From: Megamerina dolium
Taxonomy: Eukaryota; Arthropoda; Insecta; Diptera; Megamerinidae
Length of the DNA stretch: 64,000 bases
Assembly: GCA_963854835.1 (NCBI GenBank)
Contig: OY978525.1
Span: 108,322,917 to 108,386,916 of the forward strand
Reading direction: 5' to 3'
Shown here: piece after piece, positions 1 through 10,016 of the stretch
Numbering within the stretch: position 1 is the stretch's first letter
How the letters are laid out: each line of letters starts with the position of its first letter
Notes under the pieces: model-generated
Database searches by the model: none
What the model saw: only the letters and a program-made list of their open reading frames with translations
Told to the model about the DNA's origin: nothing
Position numbers and translations under genes: made by a program

Positions 1-1637
1 GGAGTGCAGAGAGACGTCTTTTCAGGTTAAAGAAAAGAGAACAGGAGATAGAGATGTGTACCGACAAGAATGAGACTCGAAAATTCTTCGAAAAGATCAA
101 GCGCCTGAGTGGAGATTTAAATTCCGGAGCCTCTTCTTGTCGTGATGGAAATCGGAATCTGGTTACAGATGTCCAGAGTGTACTGAGACTATGGAGGGAA
201 CACTTCTCCACGTTACTGAATGGCGATGCTACGAACAATTCCGCCAGTGGAGGAGATTGCCCGATAACCCCAATTACAGATGATGGTGTTGATGTTTCAC
301 CATTCGACTATGACGAGGTTGATGTTCACCCGCATGTGATGATTGGCCTGATGATTGGAGGCTCAATGTTCTCTGTCCTGTACATAAAAAAGGAGACCCC
401 ACAATTTGCGCCAACTACCGTGGAATAAGTCTCCTGAGCATCGCATACAAGGTTCTATCGAGCATACTGTGTGAAAGGTTGAAGCCTATGCTCAGCAATC
501 TGATTGGACCGTATCAGTGTGGCTTCAGAACTGGTAAATCCACCATCGATCAGATTTTCACACTGCGCCAAATCCTGGAGAAGACCCAAGAAAAACAGAT
601 CGACACACACCACCTATTTGTTGATTATAAAGCCGCTTTCGACAGTCCGGTAAGGGATTACCTCTACGCAACAATGTTTGAGTTAGGTATTCCTGCAAAG
701 CTCATTCGACTTTGTAGAATGACACTGCATAACTCCCGTTGTGCAGTGAAAATTGGGAAGGACCTCTCTGCACAGTTTAATACCGAACGAGGTTTCAGAC
801 AAGGTGTTTCGTTATCGTGCGACTTCTTCAATCTTATCAATCAATCAGTCAGGGCATCATTCTCAGGGCAGTCAGGGCAGCATTCTCAGAGTTGGAAAGA
901 GAGTCGCGTCGGATGGGTCTCACGGTGAACGAGGGCAAGACGAAGTATCTAATGTCAACAAACAAAGAGTTCCGGCGTCTTGGACAGCACGTCACTGTTG
1001 ACCACTACGCTTTTGAAGTAGTAAGGGACTTTGTCTATCTTGGAACCATCATTAACAGCAGTAATGACGTCAGCTTGGAGATCATGCGTAGGATAACTCT
1101 TGCTAACAGGTGTTACTTTGGGCTAAGTAAGCAATTGAGAAGTCGAGCTCTCTTTCGAAGAACGAAAACTACACTCTACAAGTCTCTGATCATGCCTGTC
1201 CTAACATATGGCGCTGAAGCCTGGACAATTTCCACCTCGGATGAGCGAATGCTTGGAGTTTTCGAGAGAAAAGTCCTACGCAAGATCTTTGGACCTATTT
1301 GCGTTGGTGGCGAGTACCGAATAAGGTACAACCATGATCTGTACGAGCTGTATGCTGATATTGACATAGTAAAGCGCATCAAAATCCAGCGGCTGCGCTG
1401 GCTAAGTCATGTCGTGCGAATGGAAGAACACGCTCCAGCTAAGAAGGTATTATATTCGGAACCCGCTGGAGGACGACGCAGAAGAGGAAGACCAAACCTC
1501 CGGTGGAAAGACCAAGTACTAGAGAACCTGACGGCGCTTGGAATTTCTAACTGGCGCCAGCTAGCCAAGAACAGAGATGGCTGGAGAAGCATATTATTTT
1601 CGGCCTAAATCGATATTCGGTTGTTATGGCCACATAA
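1..1637 (+). pseudogene. RTE-clade LINE, copy A (reverse transcriptase, broken)
   Basis: This is the 3' two-thirds of a non-LTR retrotransposon of the RTE type (C. elegans F52C9.6-like); the window starts inside it. A linker segment (54-428, with NETRKFFEKIKRLSG) is followed by reverse-transcriptase fingers and palm (479 to about 840: GPYQCGFRTGKST, HLFVDYKAAFDS, NTERGFRQG) and by the thumb/C-terminal part (about 900-1608: NEGKTKYLMSTNKE, LTYGAEAWTISTSDERMLG, RLRWLSHVVRMEEHAPAKK, GRPNLRWKDQVLENL). Two deletions are visible: one near 320 removes the block before the RT core, and one near 835-885 removes the YADD catalytic box that copy E retains. The reading frame shifts at both. It ends at the conserved 3' noncoding end (ggttgttatggccacataa) and abuts another LINE on the opposite strand. 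It cannot make active enzyme. Confidence 0.9.
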
Positions 1638-2290
1638 TGCAAATGAATGCATTTGTTAATGAAAACCTGCACCGCTTGTATATCTTTCGCGACCGGATTC
1701 CAAGTCTCACAACCGTATAGCAACGCCGATTTTACGTTCGAGTTGAACATTTTTAGTTTGGTGCGTTTTAGTTTTAAAATGATGCTCGACCTCCACACTG
1801 GCAACGAACCCTCAAAAGCTTACCTTTGGCTAGTCGGTTAGTGACATCTGCAGACGAACCGCCACTCTTGTCAAGCATGCAACCCAAGTAATCGAAACGT
1901 TCCACGTTCTCCAGTGGTTTGCTATAGATGAAGAAATCCCGGTTGCACTCGGTGGTTATACGAAGGACTTTGGTTTTATCAATATTTATTCTTAGACCAG
2001 CTTTAAATGCGTTTACAGCAACTACCTCAATTTTCTTGTTCGTGTCTGCGTGGGTGCTGCTTAAAAAACAAATGTCGTCAGCTCCATGGAATGCCTCGTT
2101 TTTTCTTTGTGGCTTTCGTCAGCACAACATCCAGAGCGGTGTTAAAAAGTAGTGGTGATAGGATGCAACCTTGCCTAACCCCATTTACCATTATCTTGTC
2201 GCAAAGCTGTTTTTCATGTAGAATGCGGCATGCGACAGTCATAGTCCTAACAGCCATTAAAGAATCATCAATTTTGTAGGGAAATCCGGG
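1638..2290 (-). pseudogene. Second LINE family, reverse transcriptase fragment
   Basis: Read on the minus strand this segment encodes an RT palm of a LINE different from copy A. Visible motifs are GVRQGCILSPLLF (about 2140-2185), a catalytic box altered from YADD to HADD (about 2070-2092), ERFDYLGCMLDKSGG, and the post-palm segment KLKMFNSNVKSALLYGCETW (about 1690-1760) followed by VQVFINKC. At least two frameshifts and stops separate these blocks. It is joined directly to the 3' end of RTE copy A, so copy A probably landed in this LINE; the rest of it would lie left of the window. The 3' end at 47060-47333 belongs to a LINE of this general kind. Confidence 0.8.
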
Positions 2291-2319
2291 GAATCCTTTT
2301 AAAGGCTAAATATATAGGC

Positions 2320-2693
2320 TAAATATGTATAGAGGATAGAGGAAATTTTAAGTAAAAGAAAAACGATTTGGGGTCGGCCATACTGCTTTCACTACTCTAT
2401 GAAAAATTCTTGAACAACTATTGATTAATTTTCAGGTGATTTTTCAATCCTCTTATATGGGTGCTTCCTTAAAGAGTGGAGTCACAGCTCCACAGTATGT
2501 TCAGAAGAAATGTTGATATATTTTATCGCTCTAGAGACGATTCATGTACAGTTATGTGATCATTGTTCGATTTTCATGTGATTTTTCGGTGACTTTGTAT
2601 GAGCATCTCCTTAGGGGATGGTGATAAGAGATAAGTGTGTTCAGAAGAAATGTTGAGAAGCAAAAACTAATGAGAGTTAATCCTACATTTTAT
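2320..2693 (+). repeat. Unclassified interspersed repeat, family R (part 1)
   Basis: Noncoding repeat built of related sub-units, each with a 'cgattttcat...tttgtatg' block, a 'cctta-ggg-atgg' block and a 'gttcagaagaaatgttgaga' block (2507-2525 and 2640-2658). The same blocks occur at 3915-4625, 47640-48130, 49195-49377 and, inverted, at 56480-56870. No open frame, TIR or LTR was recognised. It continues on the far side of the LINE at 2694-3914. Confidence 0.6.
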
Positions 2694-3914
2694 GGTTGGT
2701 TGGTTTAGGTGCTGCTCGGTAGACAGAAACCGAGATTCAATTAGTACATAGAAAAGCGCCATTTTGCTACATCACTCCTGAAGCTACTGAAGTGAGGTCT
2801 ATTCGAACCATCTTGATCCGTTAATAAACCTGCTAATGCCGTCTATTTTGTTTCCAGCAATTTCATTTAGGCTACTCATTACGAATTTCCCTTGAGTTCT
2901 ATGCCCAGACTTGGGCACTCACAAAGATAGTGGAAAATCGTCTCCTTGGATCCCTCTTGTTTGCAGTTTCGGCATCTGTCGTTGCAGGGTCTGTCATATT
3001 TTCTCTGCATTTTCCGCTTTCGGCCAATGACCGGTAATAGTGGAGGTGGTCTGTTCTTTTCTTTTTTACCAGTTCGTCGTTTCTTGACTTATCGTATTTA
3101 GGCCAAGTTGCTTTTGCTATTTTACAGCCGCCTGTTCTTGACCACCTGGTTTCTGCCTGCTTTCGAGACTGCAGGTAGAGCTCTCTTTTGATGGAGCTAA
3201 GGGAGTTTCCAACAGTTAACGACTTGGATTCGCTGTTAGTTACCCCCGTTCTTGCCAGTTCGTCCGCTTTCTCGTTTTCTTCTATGTTCCTGTGACCAGG
3301 TACTCAGACGAGAGTAATGTCCATTTTGCGTGCTAGTGTGTTGAGCTCTTTCTTACATTGTCTTATGAGTACTGAGTTCGTTATCGGTGATATCAATGCC
3401 AGAAGTGCCGCTTAGCTATCTGACAAAATACATATCTTCGATGATATATGTATCTGATTGTTTAGCGTCTTGCAAGCCTCTCTTATCCCGAGAGCTTGGG
3501 CCTGAAATATACTGGCTGTATCTCCCAGATGGAAGAACTTTGATACCTCAAGATCTTTAGAGAATACCCCCGCACCAATACCGGCATCCATGTTTGAACA
3601 ATCAGTGTAGATCTTGGTGGCATTCTCCTCGACCGCCAGGCCCGATTTCAAGTCCTTCCGCGTACGAAAGTTCAACTCTGGAATGATGTAAACCGATGAT
3701 TTGCCAGTTTGTCCTTCTATGATTTTTTTATGTCCAATGTGCTTCGCGTTCCATAGGCCATCTTCTATAATTCTGGTTGCCGCGTTCGTTGCAGTTAGTC
3801 GTATTTGGATGTCGATTGGAAATATGTTCCGGATGACGTTCAATGCTTCAGCTGTGTACGATTTCATGACTCCTGTTATTCCTGTGCACGCTTCGCACTG
3901 GATGCTATTCAAAC
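2694..3914 (-). pseudogene. LINE with RNase H domain (I/LOA-like), 5'-truncated
   Basis: Minus-strand 3' part of a non-LTR retrotransposon. In order it shows the end of the RT region (CEACTGITGVMKSYTAEALN, about 3835-3905), an RNase H domain (IYTDCSNMDAGIGAGVFS near 3560-3620; ILSDS then a stop near 3412-3428 where the family has SDSQAALLAL; WVPGHRNIEENEKADELAR near 3250-3310), then a C-terminal tail rich in Lys and Cys. The in-frame stop reads as a CAA-to-TAA change. Downstream frames decay before the 3' end, which is marked by the tail ccaaccaacc (read on the minus strand) at 2694. The flanks cattttat and acgtttat look like a decayed target duplication, and family R reads on from one flank to the other, so the LINE interrupted that repeat. 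Confidence 0.82.
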
Positions 3915-4625
3915 GTTTATAGCTCTGGAGATAATTTCTGTTGAGTTATGAGTCATTTTGAATCATTTTGTATGGAAGTCCCTTTGAAGTGTAGAAAAAG
4001 TAGAAAGTACATCTGAAGGAAATATGTATTAAGGAGGCAAATTAAAGGGACGCCAATCATACGTTTCATCACTCTGGGGCGGGCGCTGGTTTCTGAGGTT
4101 ATTTGTTGATATTGAAGCCCAGAATTCACCCCTACGGAGGTTAATTGTATAAGCAAACCCCATTAATTCTTCCTTCTCAACATTTCTTCCGTATATACTT
4201 ACAGTCTATTTTTTCGCCCCTTTAAGGAGAATGCCTAATTAAATAATCATAAATGGAAGTTAGTCATACATTTTACAGTTTTAAAGGCAATTTCTTTTGT
4301 GTTATGGTGTTTTTGGTCGATTTATATGTTGGGTATATGTTTTTTCGATCATTTTGTATGGTAATCCTTTTGAAGGATGGAAAAAGTAAAAAGTCCATCT
4401 GAAGCAAATATTAAGGTGGCAAATTAAGGGGACGCCGATCATATATTGCATCACTCTGGGATTATTTTCTGAGGTTATCTGTTGATATCGAAAACACCTG
4501 AAAATCGACCAATCGACCCCTTAGCTGCCCAGAATTCGACCCTATAGAGTTTATGATCGTAAAAATACCTGAAAATCGACAAATAGTTGCCCAGAAATTA
4601 TTCCGCTTTTTAGTTGGATCATAGG
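3915..4625 (+). repeat. Unclassified interspersed repeat, family R (part 2)
   Basis: Continuation of family R after the LINE insertion. Two direct copies of a roughly 120 bp block (starting with atcattttgtatgg at 3962 and 4348, 386 bp apart) are clearly related, each followed by 'gacgcc-atcat' and 'atcactctggg'. Near 4163-4205 the 'ttctcaacatttcttcc' block lies inverted relative to 2640-2658, so the array contains both orientations. No coding potential. Confidence 0.6.
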
Positions 4626-5160
4626 TGATTGGTATTTTAGCGCAATGATTAATACTTTGAATATGTATGAATATGTCTACAGAAAAAATTCAAAGAATTC
4701 TCGCCTAACAGTAAATAGTTTGACATATGCTATAAACAAATTTTGGAAATCGTTCTCATTTCAAATCGTCTAAATCATTACTAGGATAGATCAATATAGC
4801 GTTGCTGAGGGAAGCTGATATTACTATGTAGCTTTGAACTTACATAAATATATTATCTAACTTTCAATCAACGGAACACTTAAAGCTTTTTTTTTTTCTT
4901 TAAAACTGTAATTCCTCATATTGCAAAATATAATGTTATGGTTTTTTTTACGCTGCTTTTGTTTTGGTTAAGAAGATTAATAATTTTTTATTTTATTTTC
5001 TATTTCATCTGTTTCCTGTTTGTATGGACTTGTATGTAGAAATTTATATTCAACAAAGTATCAATAGTATTGTGGTAATAAAAATACAATAATAAGACAA
5101 ACAACACACAGCTTTCATAGTTGTAGTATCACTGCAATGAAAGCAATGGTACTTATATCA
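4626..5160. other. AT-rich spacer, no gene seen
   Basis: AT-rich sequence with short A/T runs. No open frame, element end or repeat recognised. Confidence 0.5.
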
Positions 5161-5162
5161 TA

Positions 5163-6263
5163 AAGGGTTATCCATTTCGCGGTTTCAAAAGTATAGGGCT
5201 AGAATTTGACATCTGTCAAACTGAGTTGTTAAAACAATTTCTTTCTTTTTCAGTTCAAAGTCTGACATTTGCGAAAATGGATCGCTTAACTATCACAACA
5301 CGCATTAAAATTGTAAAAACCTACTACAAAAATGGTGATTCTGCCACAGCCACATATCGTGCTTTAAGAGGAGATTATGGTTTACATAATCGTCCAACTA
5401 CGCAAGCAATTGGCAAAATTGTGAAGAAATATGAAGAGACTGGATCGATTACAGATATTGTAAGGCCTGTGCATCATCGTTTCGCTCGTACCACGGAAAA
5501 TATCGCTGCTGTAAGTGAAAGTGTTGCCGAAGACCCGAATGTGTCGATTCCTCGTCGTTCTCAGGAATTAGGACTGTTTTACGGCACATTATGGCGTATT
5601 TTGCATTTGGATCTACACCTACATTCATATAAAATCCAGCTCACACAACAACTGAAGCCAGCTGACCATTCACAACGTCGTAGATACGTCGAATGGGTGC
5701 TTGAACAACAGGCGGTGGACGGCGATTTTTCGAACAAAATTTTCTTCAGCGACGAAGCACATTTCTCACTCGGTGGGTATGTTAACAAACAAAATTGTCG
5801 TATTTGGGGTTCTGAGAATCCTCAAGTAATTGAAGAGAGGCCACTACATCCACAAAAAGTCACTGCTTGGTGCGCTCTTTGGTCCGGAGGTGTGATTGGA
5901 CCTTACTTCTTCGAAAACGACGATGGAACGACTGTCACCGTCAATTCGCTTGACTTTTTTTTGTGGGGCTACGCGAAAGACCGTGTTTATGCAGATAAAC
6001 CTTTAACTCTTGAGCACCTAAAAACCAACATTCGTCACGTTATGGCTGAGATACCGCCCAATATGTGTCAAAAAGTGGTCGAAAACTACCTCAAAAGAAT
6101 CGATGCTTGCAACAATTCGCGTGGTGGTCATTTAAATGTTGTAGTATTTCACACATAATGTCAACGTTCAAACTTTATAATAAAAAAGAAATATCATGAT
6201 AAAAAATATTTTATATGTGTTTTATTTACATTTACTTTTGAAACCGCAAAATGGATAACCCTT
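5163..6263 (+). mobile_element. Tc1/mariner element of DD41D type, complete ends, internal deletion
   Basis: A 1101 bp element with terminal inverted repeats starting aagggttatccattt on each end; the approximately 30 bp arms differ at one position (c versus t after the 15th base). Each end is flanked by TA (5161-5162 and 6264-6265), the target duplication of Tc1/mariner elements. It carries one transposase frame (5277-6158). Intact members of this lineage are about 1.3 kb, so roughly 0.2-0.3 kb is missing from the middle. The nearly identical ends and the open frame suggest it is one of the younger elements here; it could be moved only by transposase from another copy. Confidence 0.92.
5277..6158 (+). 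CDS. Transposase, internally deleted (second catalytic Asp lost)
   Basis: Open frame of 293 codons encoding a mariner-like transposase. The start chosen is the Met of MDRLTITTRIK at 5277 because the family begins there; the frame extends 17 codons further upstream. Residues 1-110 form the paired helix-turn-helix DNA-binding region (KIVKTYYKNGDSATATYRAL; IPRRSQELGL). Catalytic Asp 1 is D159 in FFSDEAHF. After GPYFFENDDGTTVTVNS (residue 224) the sequence jumps to LDFFLWGY, where D226 is the third catalytic Asp. The block with the QDGATCH motif and Asp 2, seen in the related copy at 14995-16160, is absent. The deletion is in frame (junction about 5948/5949). The product should bind DNA but not cut it, and could act as a repressor; that last point is inference. 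Confidence 0.88.
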   Translation: MDRLTITTRIKIVKTYYKNGDSATATYRALRGDYGLHNRPTTQAIGKIVKKYEETGSITDIVRPVHHRFARTTENIAAVSESVAEDPNVSIPRRSQELGLFYGTLWRILHLDLHLHSYKIQLTQQLKPADHSQRRRYVEWVLEQQAVDGDFSNKIFFSDEAHFSLGGYVNKQNCRIWGSENPQVIEERPLHPQKVTAWCALWSGGVIGPYFFENDDGTTVTVNSLDFFLWGYAKDRVYADKPLTLEHLKTNIRHVMAEIPPNMCQKVVENYLKRIDACNNSRGGHLNVVVFHT

Positions 6264-6699
6264 TACTTACATATAACATAATAGGATGCAAGAGTTTGAA
6301 ATAAATATATACTTACAATATAAAAATAACTTTAAGTTGTCTTTCAAAAGATTTTTAAATATATTCTTGATGATAGACTGTCCACTATTCCATCATAATC
6401 ATATTTCACGTACTTGTCTATATCATCACTGGTAAATTGTATGTACATGGGTACATGCCGCCAATATTCCAATGACAATATTCAAGGTAAGTGACAATCG
6501 TCAACTTGTTGTTGCTATATTTTATTTATATTGCAACCAAATGCAACCATATTGCCATTCTTGTGGCGATATATTCTTTTAGGTGACATTTTAAGCGGTT
6601 TAAATTCATATTATTAGATTACTGTATGTTGCGACATTGTACACATTCGTATACTAAGTATAGTAGCGCGTGATAGAAAAGTACCCTGTAAGCATTGAT
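6264..6699. other. AT-rich spacer, no gene seen
   Basis: AT-rich, with short direct repeats such as 'gcaaccaaatgcaaccat'. Nothing else recognised. Confidence 0.45.
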
Positions 6700-7085
6700 C
6701 ATTCTTTGTAGTGCCACACATACATATGGCACGTATGCCACAGAAGAAGGTGGAGGTTTAGTGTGAGTACTTGCCTAGAAGCCCTATCGCACGATGCTCA
6801 AAGCACAGCGTATCAAATTAAGCGCACCGCCTCCCAGCACACAGTTGGAATGCAACTCCACAGCAAGTAACGTGCTCTACCCGCGTTCCTTTGGGTTTAA
6901 ACCATAGCCACCACGAAACTCCCCAAAGGGCCGCTCCCAACGATCAGGTTGGAGAGAACTCCGAGGGCTTCTGATCCCCGTGGTACTAGATTAAAGACTC
7001 CGGTCGGACTTCGTAACCGAGGCTATTACCAGTTGATCTACCATTCAGCTCCGGACTGCTGGCCAGAGACTCGAGCATTCAATAG
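6700..7085. other. GC-richer unclassified block
   Basis: A block clearly richer in G and C than its surroundings, with no Met-initiated frame of note; one frame on the plus strand is open for about 60 codons (about 6903-7087) but matches no family I know. Sharp compositional edges suggest an inserted element, perhaps the noncoding end of a retroelement. No tail, TIR or target duplication was found. Confidence 0.4.
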
Positions 7086-7469
7086 CTAAAGACAAAAATA
7101 AATATATAATTTGACAGGAACAAATGGGATAACAAATAAGCAAAACAACCGCTAGAGGTATTTTGTTTTATCGCTAAGCGAACGGCTGTGCCTCGACTCA
7201 CAGTCAAGCGGCAAAGTGCTGGTACCTTCCTATCCATTAATTGCAGTAAAAGGAACAATAACAAAAAAAAAAAAAAAAACAACAACAGAAATGTCCCCCA
7301 ATGCGTTTATCCCAAGTATGTGGGAGCAGCAACCCGGAACTCAACGTCCGCAATACGGAATCGGTATCCAATTACCGATGCATACCGAAAATTGAACTGG
7401 ATGGTATGGATTATTCGCTCTAAGCATATAAGCATTTAAGCATAACTGGGATATGCAGCTCCAGAAACG
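7086..7469. other. Spacer with A16 run, no gene seen
   Basis: Holds a run of A (7264-7279) followed by a short (CAA)n, and moderately GC-rich sequence at 7185-7400 that may continue the block at 6700-7085. No domain recognised. Confidence 0.35.
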
Positions 7470-8035
7470 AAAAAAATCCAGCTTTCAATATCATGCGTGA
7501 GAATTCTTTGTTCCCAAAAGTGCGTGGATATGGTCTAGTAGTTTTGGCAGGATGAGGCCACAATCCATTCTGCCCATGAAATCGTAGATTTATTGAAAAA
7601 AGTATCCATCGACAAGATAATCTCTAGAAAAGAGCGAATACACTGACCTCCAAGATGTGATTTGACGCCTCTGGAGAATTTTTTTAGAATCTATTAGCAA
7701 CAAGACATTGCAGTTGTTGTTGTTGTTGTAGCATCAAAAATACGTAAATGCATTGTTTTGTTCCCGTACATAGCATTTCCATATTCTGATGAGGTGAAGG
7801 ATCCTTGGTCGACCACGTGGTCGAATGCTTTCGGAACATAGTCCCATCCATTTTTGGGAAGCCAAGACATTGCAGTCTTGAAAAACAGCATCGTGAACGA
7901 AATGAGGAACATTTACCCTTAAATGCTTCAAAAATTGCTACAACAGTATGATGTATGTCGAGGAAGCTTTGATGGAATGTCCTGTATGACATAACCGCAG
8001 AAATGCCTCTGCTGGCGGCATCATGGAAAGGATAG
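7470..8035 (+). pseudogene. DD41D-type transposase remnant, interrupted
   Basis: Decayed catalytic region of a mariner-like transposase. Readable pieces are NIMRENSLFPKVRGYG (about 7478-7530), then after a frameshift FWQDEATIHSAHEIVDLLKK containing catalytic Asp 2 (about 7550-7605), then CDLTPLENFF, where the third catalytic residue reads Glu instead of Asp (about 7660-7685). The C-terminal part resumes after 7876 with VLKNSIVNEMRNIYP and QYDVCRGSFDG. The Asp 2 to third-residue spacing is about 40, fitting the DD41D lineage with one residue lost. The DNA-binding half is missing. A 148 bp retroposed segment with a 14 bp target duplication splits it. Confidence 0.75.
7715..7862 (-). mobile_element. 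Retroposed fragment of unknown family with (CAA)n tail
   Basis: This 148 bp insert is flanked by perfect 14 bp direct repeats, caagacattgcagt, at 7701-7714 and 7863-7876. On the minus strand it ends in a (CAA)n tail, the usual picture of a 5'-truncated retroposed copy. About 115 bp of it matches 40925-41040 at roughly 80%. In the frame reading FDHVVDQGSFTSSEYGNA most differences between the two copies are synonymous or conservative, so the source was probably a protein-coding sequence. I do not recognise the protein. Confidence 0.7.
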
Positions 8036-8045
8036 ATAAGAATAT

Positions 8046-8461
8046 AGAATATTCTTATCTATTATATATATACGCTGTTGGTTTTAGCCGATTCAGTACT
8101 CATTAAAAAAAAAATAATAATAAACGAATTGATCTGCACAACACAATTTTATATCATATAAGGGTCTCTCAAAGGATTCCAGAAGTTCGTGTTGTTTATA
8201 GAAAAGTTAGAGGTTTTAAGCATTTTTGCCGAGGATTCAAAATTGATGATTTAAGTGGAGGATATAAAAAAATTAAGATTTAGATAAAATCAATCCGAAT
8301 CTGTACTGTATTTATAACAAAAATGGCCAGTATAGAGGGCTTTAGCAAAAAATTCCTTATTTTTAAAAATTTCACCACTAAAAGGTCATAAAATAAATTT
8401 AATATATGATGTATTTATTTCTTTTTAATTTTTTCGTTAAGCTAAATAATTTTCTAGAATA
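8046..8461. other. AT-rich spacer, no gene seen
   Basis: AT-rich sequence; no element or frame recognised. Confidence 0.45.
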
Positions 8462-8465
8462 TATA

Positions 8466-9041
8466 GGGTGATCCAATAGGAGGTACTTTTTCCAATAGGG
8501 ATTCTCAGACATCTCACGTGTTATAACTGTCATGTTCATATGACATTTGTGTTAATTATTCATTGACATTTCACCATGAATAGACATACGCCAGAACAAC
8601 GTTTACAAATTGTAAAAATTCAGTGTTCAGTGAGAAATGTTCTTCATTCTCTTCGACCATTTCATGGTGTTCATATGGTGTTATGTTGTGATTATGGTGT
8701 TCAGATCTTGTGATCTGACGCAGTTGGATTACTTTTTATGGAGCTATGTGAAATTAGTTCTTTATGTCGATAAACCACAATCGATTTCTGTATTAGAAGC
8801 GATCATAATACGCGTAATTAACGGAATATCGGCCGAAATGCTCGAAAGAGTGCTCGAAAATTGGAACCATAGAATGGATCATGTTAGAGCCAGTTGGCCA
8901 CAACATTTAAAATAAATTATTTTCATACATTAAATGTCATAAACCGAACTTACGTCTCAAATACACTTTTTGATTATTCAATTGATTTTAATGCGTTTTA
9001 TTAAAAAAACAAAACTACCGGAAGCTCTTATTGGATCACCC
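8466..9041 (+). mobile_element. Deletion derivative of a mariner-like element (576 bp)
   Basis: Terminal inverted repeats gggtgatccaataggag (8466 on) and its near-complement ctcttattggatcaccc (ending 9041) with TA on both outer sides. About 580 bp remain. It holds the first and last parts of a transposase gene joined together (8576-8915). The TIRs differ from those of the 5163-6263 element, so this is a separate subfamily. Confidence 0.88.
8576..8915 (+). pseudogene. Transposase head-to-tail fusion remnant
   Basis: The ATG at 8576 opens MNRHTPEQRLQIVKIQ, the typical N-terminal helix of DD41D-lineage transposases, and runs into a shifted frame near 8640. A second frame holds CDLTQLDYFLWSYVK, with the third catalytic Asp, and then the usual C-terminal helix VLENWNHRMDH to the stop at 8915. 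The first and second catalytic Asp are gone. The 5' and 3' parts are close to the consensus, so the internal loss was probably one event during element excision or repair (inference). Confidence 0.8.
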
Positions 9042-9881
9042 TATATTTTTGTTCTAAAACCACTTTCAGACGGACTAACCACACAAAATTGTTTATATTT
9101 TCATTTAATTCTTCATTTCTTTATGCAATATTTTTCCAATTACATTATATCAATTTCGATTTTTACTGTAAAATTTCATCAAATAATCTGTAATAGTAAT
9201 TTTTGAAAAGCTTTATTTTTTCTATAATAACATTTTAACATAGCACTGTTAATTTATAGCATTTTAATAACAGCAATTCTGTAACTACAGAATTATTGAA
9301 GTGTTATACGTGCGTATAACAGTTTCGCTATCTACATATGTTCTTTTGAAATCAAATGAAGTTACAATGTAAATTTAACATTTTGTGAGTAAATTTTTTT
9401 TTTTAATTTTAATATGTATGACTGTAAGCTTCATAATTATCACTGCAACGATAAGGTATTAATTAGTATTAGGGGTCTTAGGGCTATTAGGGATCTAATG
9501 TGCATTTGATTTGAATTATATCCTTTAAGTATAATAACGTAATGAATCAGATAATTCATATAGGTACACTAACATTGACAAATTTATGCATAAATTGCTG
9601 ATATGAGTTGTATAACTAATACAATTGAAGAAACAGAAATTATTCTTCTCCAAACTATGTATGTAATTCAATAATTTTATAATATGAACATGATTAATTT
9701 AGTTAAATCTTCACTCATTACACATACATATGTATATATGCTCAAACTGAATGAAACTCTCACAGCGCTTCACCCTCTCTCTTTCTTTCTATGTCATACG
9801 TGCCCTCTATAACACCCTCTAACCCTATGACATCTTATTCTAGCAGCGATTGTATGTAGTATATAAATTTAAACCACAATC

Positions 9882-9909
9882 TATTATTATTATTATTATT
9901 ATTATTATT
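9882..9909. repeat. (ATT)n microsatellite
   Basis: Nine uninterrupted ATT units. Confidence 0.95.
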
Positions 9910-9982
9910 GCCAACAAGTACAATATTATTTTTGTTTATGCTTTTCCTTTTTGTTGTTTTGCAAGTTTTTCTTTCAACATTT

Positions 9983-10016
9983 TGTGTGTGTGTGTGTGTG
10001 TTTTTTTTTTTTTTTT
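9983..10016. repeat. (GT)9 followed by T16
   Basis: Dinucleotide run directly joined to a poly-T run. Confidence 0.95.
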
